Shown here: piece by piece, positions 34,603-45,094 of the stretch
Layout: the number at the start of each line of letters is the position of its first letter
How positions within the stretch are numbered: the first letter of the stretch is position 1
Source of the DNA: Yunchengibacter salinarum
Lineage (GTDB): Bacteria; Pseudomonadota; Alphaproteobacteria; Sphingomonadales; Kordiimonadaceae
NCBI RefSeq assembly: GCF_037658235.1
Contig: NZ_JBBJLN010000004.1
Span: forward strand, 186,001 to 250,000
Length of the DNA stretch: 64,000 nucleotides
Direction: 5' to 3'
Position numbers and translations under genes: made by a program
Notes under the pieces: model-generated
Told to the model about the DNA's origin: nothing
The model's input: only the letters and a program-made list of their open reading frames with translations
Databases searched by the model: none

Positions 34603-36237
34603 ATGGGATTTGAACGTCTTGGGCTGAGCGATGCCACGCTGGCCGCTGTGAAAGCGTCCGGCTACACGGACCCGACCCCGATTCAGGCACAGGCCATTCC
34701 GCAAGTGCTCATGGGGCGCGATGTTCTCGGCATCGCCCAAACCGGTACCGGCAAAACCGCCGGGTTCACGCTTCCGATGATCGACATTCTGGCCGAGGGG
34801 CGCCCCAAGGCCCGTATGCCGCGCTCGCTCATTCTGGAGCCGACGCGCGAACTGGCCGCACAAGTGGCAGATGCCTTCAAGACCTATGGCCAGAACCACA
34901 AGCTGAACATGGCGCTGCTGATCGGCGGCGTGAACTTCAACGATCAGGAACAGGCGCTGGAGCGCGGCGCCGATGTGCTGATCGCCACGCCGGGCCGCCT
35001 GCTGGATCATTTCGGGCGCGGCAAGCTGCTGCTGAACGGGCTGGATATTCTGGTGGTGGATGAAGCGGATCGAATGCTGGACATGGGCTTCATCCCGGAT
35101 GTGGAGCGTATTTGCAGCCTGATCACCAAGCAGCATCAGACGCTGTTCTTCTCCGCCACCATGCCGCCGCCCATTGACCGCCTGACCAAGCAGTTCCTGA
35201 ACGATCCGAAAAAGATCGAGGTCTCCCGCCCCGCGTCCACGGCGGCCACCATCAAGGAAATGCTCGTCCATACCGGGTCGGACGCCAAGTCCAAGCGGGA
35301 CACGCTGCGCAAGCTGGTGGCACGGGAAGACATTCAGAACGGCATCATCTTCTGCAACCGCAAGAAGGATGTGAGCATCGTCTATGAATCCCTGCAAAGG
35401 CACGGCCTGTCCGTGGGCCAGTTGCACGGCGACATGGCGCAGGTGGACAGGCTGGAAGTGCTACAGGGCCTGAAAGACGACAATATCCAGCTTCTGGTGG
35501 CGTCTGACGTGGCGGCGCGCGGCCTGGATATCGCGGCGGTCAGCCATGTGTTCAATTATGATGTGCCCAATAATGCGGATGACTATGTGCACCGCGTGGG
35601 GCGCACGGGCCGCGCCGGGCGCGAAGGCAAGGCTTTTACGCTGGTATCCAGTAACAAGGTGGATCAGAAAGCGATCGAAGCCATTGCCAAGCTGACCCAA
35701 AAAGAATTCGAAACCCTGACGCTGGACGAAAAGGGCGCGGACAAGGCGCCCGTCGCCACCGCCGCCAAAGATGATCAGAAGGGCGACAGCCCGTCTCAGG
35801 ACAAGCCCAGGGCCCGCCGTCGCGGCGGTCGGGGCCGCAAGGCGGATGCCGACAAAAAGGTCGACAACGGCGCGCCGGATGCAGGTGCGGATCAGGCCGG
35901 GGGCGCCGCCGCACAGAGTACGGACAATTCCGGTTCCGCCAGCGCGGCCCAAACGCCCGGCGACCAGAAACCCGACAACCAGCCACGGGCAGAGGAAGAT
36001 ACAGGCCGGAAAAGCGATGCCAAATCGGCCAGGGAGTCGGAAAAACCGGCCCGTGGGAGAGCGCAAGAGAACCGCAGGGACAACCGTAAGAACGCCAATG
36101 CCAAGGGCGGGCGCGGCGGTCGGCAGAACTATCGGCAGTCGGACTTCGAATCGAGCGACTGGCCCAAGGAGCCGGTTGTCGGCATGGGGCCGCACATCCC
36201 GGAATTTCTGCGCCATCCGGTGGACATCAAACGCTGA
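34603..36237 (+). CDS. DEAD-box ATP-dependent RNA helicase, RhlE-like
   Basis: A 544-residue RNA helicase. All core motifs are present: the Q motif (GYTDPTPIQAQAIP), Walker A AQTGTGKT, PTRELA, TPGRLLD, DEAD in VVDEADRML, SAT, and in domain 2 the ARGLDI and HRVGRTGRAG motifs. The N-terminal start MGFERLGLSD is typical of RhlE-type enzymes. After about residue 375 follows a disordered, charged tail of roughly 140 residues rich in Lys, Asp, Gly and Arg (RARRRGGRGRKAD). It ends in GMGPHIPEFLRHPVDIKR, a short motif I associate with alphaproteobacterial members. The exact paralogue (rhlE, deaD, csdA) cannot be settled from the sequence alone. Confidence 0.93.
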   Translation: MGFERLGLSDATLAAVKASGYTDPTPIQAQAIPQVLMGRDVLGIAQTGTGKTAGFTLPMIDILAEGRPKARMPRSLILEPTRELAAQVADAFKTYGQNHKLNMALLIGGVNFNDQEQALERGADVLIATPGRLLDHFGRGKLLLNGLDILVVDEADRMLDMGFIPDVERICSLITKQHQTLFFSATMPPPIDRLTKQFLNDPKKIEVSRPASTAATIKEMLVHTGSDAKSKRDTLRKLVAREDIQNGIIFCNRKKDVSIVYESLQRHGLSVGQLHGDMAQVDRLEVLQGLKDDNIQLLVASDVAARGLDIAAVSHVFNYDVPNNADDYVHRVGRTGRAGREGKAFTLVSSNKVDQKAIEAIAKLTQKEFETLTLDEKGADKAPVATAAKDDQKGDSPSQDKPRARRRGGRGRKADADKKVDNGAPDAGADQAGGAAAQSTDNSGSASAAQTPGDQKPDNQPRAEEDTGRKSDAKSARESEKPARGRAQENRRDNRKNANAKGGRGGRQNYRQSDFESSDWPKEPVVGMGPHIPEFLRHPVDIKR

Positions 36238-36446
36238 GGCCGCTTGCGGGGCTTTCTTTCCGCTCACGCCAGCGCGCCCTGCGCGCGGCTCCGCGCAGTC
36301 TCACGGGGGGCATCACACACACGGCGGGTCGCAGGCGCGGCCTTCTGACATTTTGGGATTCAATCTGATCGCAAAACGCCCTAGAGTGCCGACACGGTCA
36401 CGGCATCGCGCCTGGCCGCGTGTGGTCAAAGCCGGGGGATAAGGGC

Positions 36447-37238
36447 ATGTCGGACAGTCGCGTTTGCACACTGGACATGGAAGACGGCCTCGCCGTTCTT
36501 ACGCTGAACAGGCCGGATAGCCTGAACGCGCTCAACAAGGCCCTGAAATCCGAGCTGACCCACATGATTCGCACCGTGGGCAAACCTGACAGCGGCGCCC
36601 GCGCCCTGCTGATCACCGGTGCCGGGCGCGGCTTTTCCAGCGGCGCCGACCTGATGGAAGCCGCCGCCCAGGGCGGTGCCATCGATCCGGGCGCGGACCT
36701 GATCGACAGCTATAATCCGCTGATGAATGAATTGGCTGCCCTGCCCCTGCCCGTGGTGACCGCCATCAACGGCGTGGCCGCCGGGGCGGGCATGTCGCTG
36801 GCCGTGGCGGGGGACATCGCCGTGGCGGCGCGCAGCGCGCGTTTCATCCAGTCCTTCGTCAAGATCGGTCTGGTGCCGGACGCGGGCAGTTCCCACTGGT
36901 TGCCGCGCCTGATCGGCCTGCCGCGCGCCCGTGCCATGATGATGCTGGGGGAGGAAATCCCGGCCCAGACCGCTAAGGACTGGGGCCTGATCTATGATGT
37001 GGTGGACGACGACTCCCTGATGGACCGGGCGCGGCTTCTGGCCCGCCAGTTGGCCGAAGGCCCCACCATTGCGCTCGGTCAGATCCGCCAGCTTCTCAAT
37101 CGATCGACGGACAACAGCTATGCGACCCAGTTACAAGCAGAGGCGGAAGCCCAGCGTATCGCGGGGCGCAGCAAGGACTGCAAGGAGGGCGTGATGGCCT
37201 TCGCCGCAAGAAAAGCGCCCAATTTCACCGGCAGTTGA
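36447..37238 (+). CDS. Enoyl-CoA hydratase/isomerase family protein, PaaG-like
   Basis: A 263-residue crotonase-fold enzyme acting on acyl-CoA thioesters. The oxyanion-hole segments are ALLITGAGRGFSSGADLMEA and AINGVAAGAGMSLAVAGD. The segment FVKIGLVPDAGSSHWLPRL resembles the PaaG isomerase, where an aspartate in PDAG is catalytic, more than classical hydratases, which have a glutamate there. It may therefore be a 2-(1,2-epoxy-phenyl)acetyl-CoA isomerase-like or delta-isomerase enzyme. No other phenylacetate genes are nearby, so the substrate is open. I start at MSDSRVCTLD. It is alone between the helicase and the ABC transporter genes. Confidence 0.88.
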   Translation: MSDSRVCTLDMEDGLAVLTLNRPDSLNALNKALKSELTHMIRTVGKPDSGARALLITGAGRGFSSGADLMEAAAQGGAIDPGADLIDSYNPLMNELAALPLPVVTAINGVAAGAGMSLAVAGDIAVAARSARFIQSFVKIGLVPDAGSSHWLPRLIGLPRARAMMMLGEEIPAQTAKDWGLIYDVVDDDSLMDRARLLARQLAEGPTIALGQIRQLLNRSTDNSYATQLQAEAEAQRIAGRSKDCKEGVMAFAARKAPNFTGS

Positions 37239-37349
37239 CCAGAAGGTGCCCCCTGCCGCACAACCATGATCCAGAATGTTCAGCTCTGGCCCAAATCAGG
37301 CTCCAGCGCACTGGCTATAACATCGACGCCCAGAAAGAAAAGGTCGCTC

Positions 37350-38144
37350 ATGTCCGCCTTGTCCCTCAATCCGCTTGCCCCCATCGGCCATGCCTTTCTC
37401 GCCGCACTGGCCGAAATCGGTCGTATTGCCCGCTTTGCCGGCATGGCGCTGGCCCATCTGGTTCGGCCCCCTTTCTATTGGAAGGTGCTGCTGAAACAGA
37501 TGTGGCTGATCGGCTATAACAGCCTTCCCGTGGTGGGCCTGACAGCCCTTTTCACCGGCGCCGCGCTGGCCCAGCAGATTTATGTGGGCGGCAGTCGTTT
37601 CAATGCGGAAAGCGCCGTGCCCGGCGTGGTGGTTATCGCCATTGTGCGGGAACTGGGTCCGGTGCTGGGCGGGCTGATGGTGGCGGGCCGCGTGTCCTCG
37701 GCCATGGCCGCCGAACTGGGCACCATGCGCGTGACCGAGCAGATAGACGCACTGGTCACCCTGTCCACCGATCCCTACAAATATCTGGTGGCGCCGCGCC
37801 TGCTGGCGGCGGTGCTGACCCTGCCGCTTCTGGTGATCGTGGCCAACATTATCGGCGTAATGGGCGGCTATGTGATCGGCACCGGCCATCTGGGGCTGAA
37901 CAGCGCCACCTATCTTCACGTCACCGCCGACTTTCTGGAAAAGGCGGATGTGGTCTCTTCTCTGGTCAAGGCCGCCGTCTTCGGCTTCATCGTGGCATTG
38001 ATGGGCAGCTTTTACGGCTATTACAGCAAGGGCGGCGCCCAGGGCGTGGGCAAGGCAACCACCAATGCGGTGGTTTCCGCCTTCATCACCATTCTACTCG
38101 CCAACCTGATCATCACCGTCTTTGTCTTCGGGAGCGACGCATGA
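37350..38144 (+). CDS. mlaE: MlaE-type ABC transporter permease
   Basis: A 264-residue inner-membrane permease of the MlaE/TrnL family for phospholipid transport between the membranes. It has five or six predicted helices. The family signatures are LTALFTGAALAQQIY, RELGPVLGGLMVAGRVSSAMAAELGTMRVTEQIDAL and GFIVALMGSFYGYYSKGGAQGVGKATTNAVV. I start at MSALSLNPLAP. A GCTATAAC element about 30 nt upstream (37314-37321) could be a -10 box. It overlaps mlaF by 4 nt. No MCE-domain protein (MlaD) or MlaC follows, which is common for this copy beside radA. Confidence 0.92.
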   Translation: MSALSLNPLAPIGHAFLAALAEIGRIARFAGMALAHLVRPPFYWKVLLKQMWLIGYNSLPVVGLTALFTGAALAQQIYVGGSRFNAESAVPGVVVIAIVRELGPVLGGLMVAGRVSSAMAAELGTMRVTEQIDALVTLSTDPYKYLVAPRLLAAVLTLPLLVIVANIIGVMGGYVIGTGHLGLNSATYLHVTADFLEKADVVSSLVKAAVFGFIVALMGSFYGYYSKGGAQGVGKATTNAVVSAFITILLANLIITVFVFGSDA

Positions 38145-38923
38145 CCCGGACAGCCACTGCGAAAATCGCCCTTGAGGATGTGCATAAATCCTTTGGCCCC
38201 AAGCATGTGCTGCGCGGATTGTCGCTCAGCGTGGCGGCGGGCCAGAGCCTGGTGGTGATCGGCGGATCGGGCACCGGTAAAAGTGTCATGCTGAAATGCG
38301 TGCTGGGCCTGATCACGCCGGACAGCGGCAATATCCGCGTGGACGGCCAGGAAGTGACCGGCCTCAGCGACACGGCGCGCAAGGCGGTTCTGACGCGCTT
38401 CGGCATGTTGTTTCAGGGCGCGGCCCTGTTCGACAGCCTGCCGGTCTGGGAAAATGTCGCGTTCGGCCTGATTCAGGGCAAGGGCATGAAGCGCTCTGAC
38501 GCCCACGAAGTGGCCATTGAAAAGCTGCGCCGGGTGGGGCTGACGCCGGATGTGGGCGCGCTCAAACCGGCGGAGCTTTCCGGCGGGATGCAGAAGCGGG
38601 TGGGGCTCGCCCGCGCCATCGCCGCCGAGCCCGAAATCATCTTTTTCGACGAACCCACCACCGGGCTGGACCCGATCATGGCGGACGTGATCAACGATCT
38701 GATCGTGGAATGCGTGCGCGATCTGGGCGCCACCACCATTTCCATCACCCATGACATGGCCAGCGCCCGCAAGATCGCGGATCGCATCGCCATGATCCAT
38801 CAGGGCAAAATCATCTGGGAAGGCCCGCGGGATCAGGTGGACAGGTCCGGCAGCCCCTATGTGGATCAGTTCATCCATGGCCGGGCGGACGGGCCGATCA
38901 CCATGGCGCTCCGGGCGCCCTGA
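38141..38923 (+). CDS. mlaF: MlaF-type ABC transporter ATP-binding protein
   Basis: A 260-residue ATPase that should pair with the MlaE-type permease encoded just upstream (4-nt overlap). Walker A is GGSGTGKSVMLK, the signature is LSGGMQKRVGLARA, Walker B is IIFFDEPTTGLDP, and the H-loop histidine is in SITHDMASA. The LFQGAALFDSLPVWENVAF segment is characteristic of MlaF. radA starts two nucleotides after its stop. Confidence 0.94.
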   Translation: MTRTATAKIALEDVHKSFGPKHVLRGLSLSVAAGQSLVVIGGSGTGKSVMLKCVLGLITPDSGNIRVDGQEVTGLSDTARKAVLTRFGMLFQGAALFDSLPVWENVAFGLIQGKGMKRSDAHEVAIEKLRRVGLTPDVGALKPAELSGGMQKRVGLARAIAAEPEIIFFDEPTTGLDPIMADVINDLIVECVRDLGATTISITHDMASARKIADRIAMIHQGKIIWEGPRDQVDRSGSPYVDQFIHGRADGPITMALRAP

Positions 38924-38924
38924 C

Positions 38925-40301
<1,377 letters not shown>

Positions 40302-40334
40302 CCCACACCCCGCAAAGGGACGATTTTAAACCGC

Positions 40335-41048
40335 ATGACCGCTGATACGCTCACCGCATTCGACGCCGCCGTCCTGCTGATTGTCGGCCTGTCCATGCTG
40401 TTTGCCTTCAGCCGCGGCTTTGTCACCGTCTCGCTCAGTTTTGCCGCCTGGGCAGGGGCGCTGGTGGCCACCATCTTCGGCTTCACCCTGGCCAAGCCCT
40501 ATGGCCGCGATCTGATCAGCCCGGCGGAACTGGCGGACATTCTGGTGCTGGTGGCCCTGTTCATCCTGTCGCTGTTCCTGCTGAAATCGCTTGCCACCTT
40601 TATTGGCGGCAAGGTGAAGGATGGGCCACTGGGGATGCTGGATCGATCCTTTGGCGCTCTGTTCGGCCTTTTGCGTGGCATGGTCGTCGTCTCGGCGATT
40701 TTTCTGGCCTTCACCAAGATATTTCCCGGCGACGATGAGCCGGACTGGATCAAGGGCGCCAAGACCCGGCCCTTGGTGGCCTGGGGCGCGGGTATGCTGG
40801 AAGGCTTTGCCGCCGATGCCCTGGGCAAAGACCCCACCCGGCTTGGCGCCGATTACATGAACCGGGCGGAGAGCAGCATTCCCAGCCAGTACATCACTGA
40901 CAAGCTGGAAGAGCAGGCCAAATCCTATGCGGACGAGGAGCGGCGGAAAATGGAAAATCTGTTCGATGATCTGGCCCCTTCGGATGCCGCGAAAGACGCA
41001 GACGGGGCCGGGAAAAAGGCTGACAAGACGGACGACGGCGACACCTGA
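40335..41048 (+). CDS. cvpA: CvpA family membrane protein
   Basis: A 237-residue inner-membrane protein named after its role in colicin V production in E. coli; the molecular function is not settled. Four membrane helices are predicted in the first 150 residues (FDAAVLLIVGLSMLFAFSRG, FAAWAGALVATIFGFTLA, LVLVALFILSLFLLKSLA, FGLLRGMVVVSAIFLAF). The LDRSFGALFGLLRGMVVV segment is diagnostic. A charged C-terminal tail of about 80 residues follows, probably cytoplasmic. It lies between radA and purF. Confidence 0.92.
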   Translation: MTADTLTAFDAAVLLIVGLSMLFAFSRGFVTVSLSFAAWAGALVATIFGFTLAKPYGRDLISPAELADILVLVALFILSLFLLKSLATFIGGKVKDGPLGMLDRSFGALFGLLRGMVVVSAIFLAFTKIFPGDDEPDWIKGAKTRPLVAWGAGMLEGFAADALGKDPTRLGADYMNRAESSIPSQYITDKLEEQAKSYADEERRKMENLFDDLAPSDAAKDADGAGKKADKTDDGDT

Positions 41049-41127
41049 TGGACCATCGGGTGCATATCCGGTGTTCCGAGCGAAGACGACCCCTTGACCG
41101 AAACGCCTGATGGCGGGAGCAGACCAG

Positions 41128-42615
41128 ATGACCGGCACACCCCATGAAACCCCCTGGCGCACCGTGGACGACGACAAGCCACGCGAGGAATGCGGCGTTT
41201 TCGGCATCTTTGCCGCCGAGGAAGCGGCCACCCATTGCGCGCTCGGCCTGCACGCCCTGCAACACCGGGGGCAGGAAGCCGCCGGCATCAGCACCTGGGA
41301 CGGCAGCGAATTCCATACCAAGCGGGTTCTGGGCCAGGTGGCGGATAATTTCACCAGCCAGCCGGTGATCGATGCCCTGCCCGGCACTGCCGCCATCGGC
41401 CATGTGCGCTATTCCACCACCGGCGAAACCATCCTGCGCAACTGCCAGCCCCTGTTCGCGGAATTTTCCAGCGGCGGGTTCGCGGTGGCGCATAACGGCA
41501 ATATCACCAATGCCCGGCATCTGCGCCGCTCACTGGTGGGCCGGGGCGCGATCTTCCAGAGCACATCGGATACCGAAGTGCTGATCCATCTGATCGCGCA
41601 AAGCCATTTCCGCACCCTGCTGGACCGCATGGTGGACGCCCTGCGCCAGCTTGAAGGCGCCTATTCGCTGGTGGCGCTCACCCGCGAGGGGCTGATCGGC
41701 GTGCGCGATCCGCTGGGCGTGCGCCCGCTGGTGATCGGGGAACTGGACGGGGCGACGCTGCTGGCGTCCGAGACCTGTGCGCTGGACATCATCGGCGCCA
41801 CCTATGTGCGCGACGTGGCACCCGGCGAAATCGTGGTCATCACGGAAAACGGTATGCACAGCCACACGCCCTTCCCCGCGCTGAACCCGCGCCCCTGCCT
41901 GTTCGAGCATGTGTATTTCGCCCGGCCCGACAGCTTTCTGGACGGCCTGAATGTCTATAATGTGCGCAAGGCCATCGGGGCGGAACTGGCACGCGAAAGC
42001 GGCGTGGACGCGGACATGATCATCCCCGTGCCCGACAGCGGCGTGCCCGCCGCCATCGGATACGCCCAGCAAAGCGACATTCCCTTCGAACTGGGCATCA
42101 TCCGCAATCATTATGTGGGCCGCACTTTTATCGAACCGTCCGATCAGATCCGCCATTTCGGCGTGAAGCTGAAACACAACGCCAATAGCTGGAACATCAA
42201 GGGCAAGCGCATCATCCTTGTGGACGACAGCATTGTGCGCGGCACCACCAGCAAGAAGATCGTCACCATGATGCGCGAAGCCGGCGCGACCGAGGTGCAT
42301 ATGCGGATCGCCTCGCCGCCCACGGCCCATAGCTGCTTTTACGGCGTGGACACGCCGGAGCGGGAAAAGCTGCTGGCCGCGAATCTGGACGTGGAGGGCA
42401 TGTGCGCCCATATCGCAGCGGATTCGCTGGCCTTCATCAGCATTGAAGGGCTATACCGCGCCGCGGGCCACAAGGAAGGGCGGGAGACATCCTGCCCCGC
42501 CTTCTGCGATGCCTGCTTTACCGGCGACTATCCCACCTTCTTGACCGATCGCAGCACCGGCAGCGACGAGACCGCGGCCAACCAGCCGCAGCTTGCCCTG
42601 ACCGCCAACACCTGA
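41128..42615 (+). CDS. purF: Amidophosphoribosyltransferase
   Basis: A 495-residue enzyme for the first committed step of purine synthesis (PRPP plus glutamine to phosphoribosylamine). The N-terminal nucleophile is Cys22 in REECGVFGIF, implying removal of a 21-residue propeptide. The PRPP loop is IILVDDSIVRGTTSKKIV. Cysteines in PRPCLFEHVYF (Cys257), HSCFYGVD and FCDACFTGDYP suggest the 4Fe-4S type seen in Bacillus rather than the E. coli type. I prefer the ATG at 41128 because GGGAG lies 8 nt upstream; an ATG six codons earlier has no such signal. Confidence 0.96.
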   Translation: MTGTPHETPWRTVDDDKPREECGVFGIFAAEEAATHCALGLHALQHRGQEAAGISTWDGSEFHTKRVLGQVADNFTSQPVIDALPGTAAIGHVRYSTTGETILRNCQPLFAEFSSGGFAVAHNGNITNARHLRRSLVGRGAIFQSTSDTEVLIHLIAQSHFRTLLDRMVDALRQLEGAYSLVALTREGLIGVRDPLGVRPLVIGELDGATLLASETCALDIIGATYVRDVAPGEIVVITENGMHSHTPFPALNPRPCLFEHVYFARPDSFLDGLNVYNVRKAIGAELARESGVDADMIIPVPDSGVPAAIGYAQQSDIPFELGIIRNHYVGRTFIEPSDQIRHFGVKLKHNANSWNIKGKRIILVDDSIVRGTTSKKIVTMMREAGATEVHMRIASPPTAHSCFYGVDTPEREKLLAANLDVEGMCAHIAADSLAFISIEGLYRAAGHKEGRETSCPAFCDACFTGDYPTFLTDRSTGSDETAANQPQLALTANT

Positions 42616-42659
42616 CCGCCAGCACCTGACAGCAGTTCCAGTTTCGGAGAGTCCCCCAA

Positions 42660-43406
42660 ATGAGCGCGCAACCCGACCACACCCCCCGCCTTGCCCTTGT
42701 CACCGGCGCCGCCCACGGCATTGGCCGCGCCGTCGCCCGCCAGCTTGCCGAGGACGGCATGGACATCATCGCCTGCGCCACCACCAAAAGTCAGGGCGCG
42801 CTGGAGGAACTGGACGACGAGATCAGAAATCTGGGCCGAAGCTGCACGCTGGTGCCGTTCGACCTGACCGACTTCGATGCCATCGACCGGCTTGGCGAGG
42901 CGATCTATAACCGCTGGGGGCGGCTGGACGTGCTGATCGCCAATGCGGGCGTATTGGGGCCGCTGACGCCCCTGTCCCATATCGAAGTGAAAGACTGGCA
43001 CAAGACCATGGATGTGAATGTCACAGCCAACTGGCGGCTGATCCGCGCCATGGAACCGCTGCTGAAGCAGGCCGAATCCCCGCGCGCTGTTTTTGTCACG
43101 TCCGGGGCCGCCCACAAGCACAAGGCTTATTGGGGCGCTTACGGCGTAACCAAGGCGGCGCTGGAAGCGCTGGCCCTGACCTTCGCCACCGAATGCAACA
43201 TCACGGACATCAAGGTGAACGTGGTGGATCCCGGCCCCATCCGCACCCGGATGCGCCGGGAAGCCGTACCCGGAGAAGACCCGGAAACCCTGCCCACGCC
43301 GGAGCAGATCGCCGCCCTGTTCGCCGAACTGGCGGACAGCAGCAATCAGCGCCATGGTGACGTGATCAGCTTCTATGACTGGGCCAATCTCACCCGCCCG
43401 GCCTGA
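42660..43406 (+). CDS. Short-chain dehydrogenase/reductase (SDR)
   Basis: A 248-residue NAD(P)-dependent oxidoreductase. The cofactor loop is TGAAHGIG, the NNAG-type motif is IANAGVLGPL, and the catalytic Ser-Tyr-Lys are in FVTSGAAHKHKAYWGAYGVTKAALEAL. It resembles the YciK-like group that often follows purF in Alphaproteobacteria. The substrate is unknown. It starts 44 nt after purF and ends 49 nt before convergent ppx, separated by a hairpin. Confidence 0.9.
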   Translation: MSAQPDHTPRLALVTGAAHGIGRAVARQLAEDGMDIIACATTKSQGALEELDDEIRNLGRSCTLVPFDLTDFDAIDRLGEAIYNRWGRLDVLIANAGVLGPLTPLSHIEVKDWHKTMDVNVTANWRLIRAMEPLLKQAESPRAVFVTSGAAHKHKAYWGAYGVTKAALEALALTFATECNITDIKVNVVDPGPIRTRMRREAVPGEDPETLPTPEQIAALFAELADSSNQRHGDVISFYDWANLTRPA

Positions 43407-43422
43407 ATCCTACGCCCCCGTG

Positions 43423-43446
43423 CTCATGGGAATCCGTGCCCATGAG
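43423..43446. terminator. Convergent hairpin between the SDR gene and ppx
   Basis: A perfect 8-bp stem CTCATGGG/CCCATGAG with an 8-nt loop lies in the 49-nt gap between two converging genes. Neither side has a U run, so termination is only suggested by the position. Confidence 0.45.
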
Positions 43447-43455
43447 AAGCCCCGT

Positions 43456-45093
43456 TCAGTCGTCCTTTCGCGCCGCGTGGCCCGCCTGAATATCCGCCAG
43501 CGGAACCAGGCGCACATCGGTCTGCCGGGCGATGATCTGGCCCAGATGGCGCAGGCGCTTTTCCACCACTTCATTGACCAGATCGCCGCTTTCAGCGCTC
43601 ACATCCAGATGAAGCGTGTCGGGCGACAGGTGCAGACGGGTCATCAACAGGGCCTCCGCGGCGCCGCCGGACAGCCGCTGCGCCAATCGTAGCGCGGCCC
43701 CCATCAGGCGCGCTTCCAGCATTTCATTGACCGTCAGCAGGGTAAGCACGCGCGCCACGGGCTCCGCGTCCAGCGGGGCGCCATAAGCCTGGTTCAGAGC
43801 CACGGCCAGAAAGGCCCGCTCCATATGGCCAATGCCCACAAAATTGCCGTGCAACACCGCTTCCACGGCTTTTTCGGCCCGGAAATCCGGGTGTCCCCGC
43901 CAGGCGATATCGCTCAGCAAGGCGACGGCCATGTGCAGCCGGTGCCGCGTGCGCGACCCCGTGGCGGCGCCGTGGTCGAACAGGGGCCGGGTCCAGTCAT
44001 AGATCACCCCCGCATGTTCGGAAAAACGGCATCGTTCCGCCGCCAGCAGGCGGCAGCTATACAGAAAGGGATCTTGCGCCGCCGAATCCTGGTCCAGTTC
44101 ATCGAAAATAAGCCCTTCCCTGAGGCCATAGCTGGACACCACACCCCGTTTCGCCTTCATGGCCTTGAGCAGTTCCCGCAGGATCAGCGCCGCGACCGGT
44201 ATCACCTCCCGCCGACGGGAAGACAGCCAGCCGCCATAAGGCAGGTCCGTCGGGGCGGTCTTGGACAGGCGCTTTGCGTATGATGCCAGCGGCTTCGCCT
44301 TCATGCGCGCGCCGTGCAGGATGGGCAGGGCGCTCGCCTGTTGCCACATCAGGATTTTCATGATGTTGCGCCAGGCGCCCCCCACCATGTAGAGGTCTTC
44401 CCCGCGCGCCTGATCCATAAAGGGAATGTCCGCGAACGTTTCCTTCAGGAACGCCCGCATGGCCTTATGATCGTCACCGAACCGGCTCATCAGCCGGAAC
44501 GGGCCGATCGGCAGGCTGACCGTGCCATCCACGCCGCCTTTCCTGACCCGCGCCAGTTCCAGCGATCCGCCGCCCAGATCGCCCACAATCCCCCTGGCCC
44601 TTGGCTCCCCCGACAGCACGCCAAGCGCGGAATAGCGCCCCTCTTCCGGCCCGGAGATCACCCGCACGGTAATGCCGCACTCCCGCTCCACCAGCGCACA
44701 GAACTCGGCGCCGTTTTCCGCATCCCGAACGGCTGCCGTGGCTACCGCATCAATCTTGTGCACATCCATCTGATCGCAAAGCGCGCGATACCGCTTGAGC
44801 GTTGAAATCGCGGAGGCGATGGCCCTGTCATCCATCCGGCCCGTGGTGCCCACGGCCCCGCCAAGGCCACACAGGATCTTTTCGTTGAAGACCGTCTCCG
44901 GCACACGCTTCAGGCCGGAATAAACCACCAGCCGCACCGAGTTGGAGCCAATATCCACGATCGCCCAATAAGGCTCTGATCGGCTGGCGGCCAGGATCGC
45001 CGCGGACTGCGGCAGTTGCTCCCCCGATCGGCCCGACAGGCTGGCCGATTCCAGCATGGGCGCGATATCACCCCGTGCAGTACCACCGCTCAT
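43456..45093 (-). CDS. ppx: Exopolyphosphatase (Ppx/GppA family)
   Basis: A 545-residue enzyme that should release phosphate from polyphosphate or hydrolyse pppGpp. The ASKHA-fold phosphate loop is AIVDIGSNSVRLVVYSG and the second is GIVGDLGGGSLELARV. The catalytic glutamate region is VISGPEEGRYSALG. After the phosphatase domains (about 60-370) a C-terminal HD-like helical region follows. I start at MSGGTARGDIAP, one nucleotide after the ppk stop. Adjacency to ppk favours exopolyphosphatase, but the two activities cannot be separated by sequence alone. Confidence 0.93.
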   Translation of the reverse strand: MSGGTARGDIAPMLESASLSGRSGEQLPQSAAILAASRSEPYWAIVDIGSNSVRLVVYSGLKRVPETVFNEKILCGLGGAVGTTGRMDDRAIASAISTLKRYRALCDQMDVHKIDAVATAAVRDAENGAEFCALVERECGITVRVISGPEEGRYSALGVLSGEPRARGIVGDLGGGSLELARVRKGGVDGTVSLPIGPFRLMSRFGDDHKAMRAFLKETFADIPFMDQARGEDLYMVGGAWRNIMKILMWQQASALPILHGARMKAKPLASYAKRLSKTAPTDLPYGGWLSSRRREVIPVAALILRELLKAMKAKRGVVSSYGLREGLIFDELDQDSAAQDPFLYSCRLLAAERCRFSEHAGVIYDWTRPLFDHGAATGSRTRHRLHMAVALLSDIAWRGHPDFRAEKAVEAVLHGNFVGIGHMERAFLAVALNQAYGAPLDAEPVARVLTLLTVNEMLEARLMGAALRLAQRLSGGAAEALLMTRLHLSPDTLHLDVSAESGDLVNEVVEKRLRHLGQIIARQTDVRLVPLADIQAGHAARKDD

Positions 45094-45094
45094 A

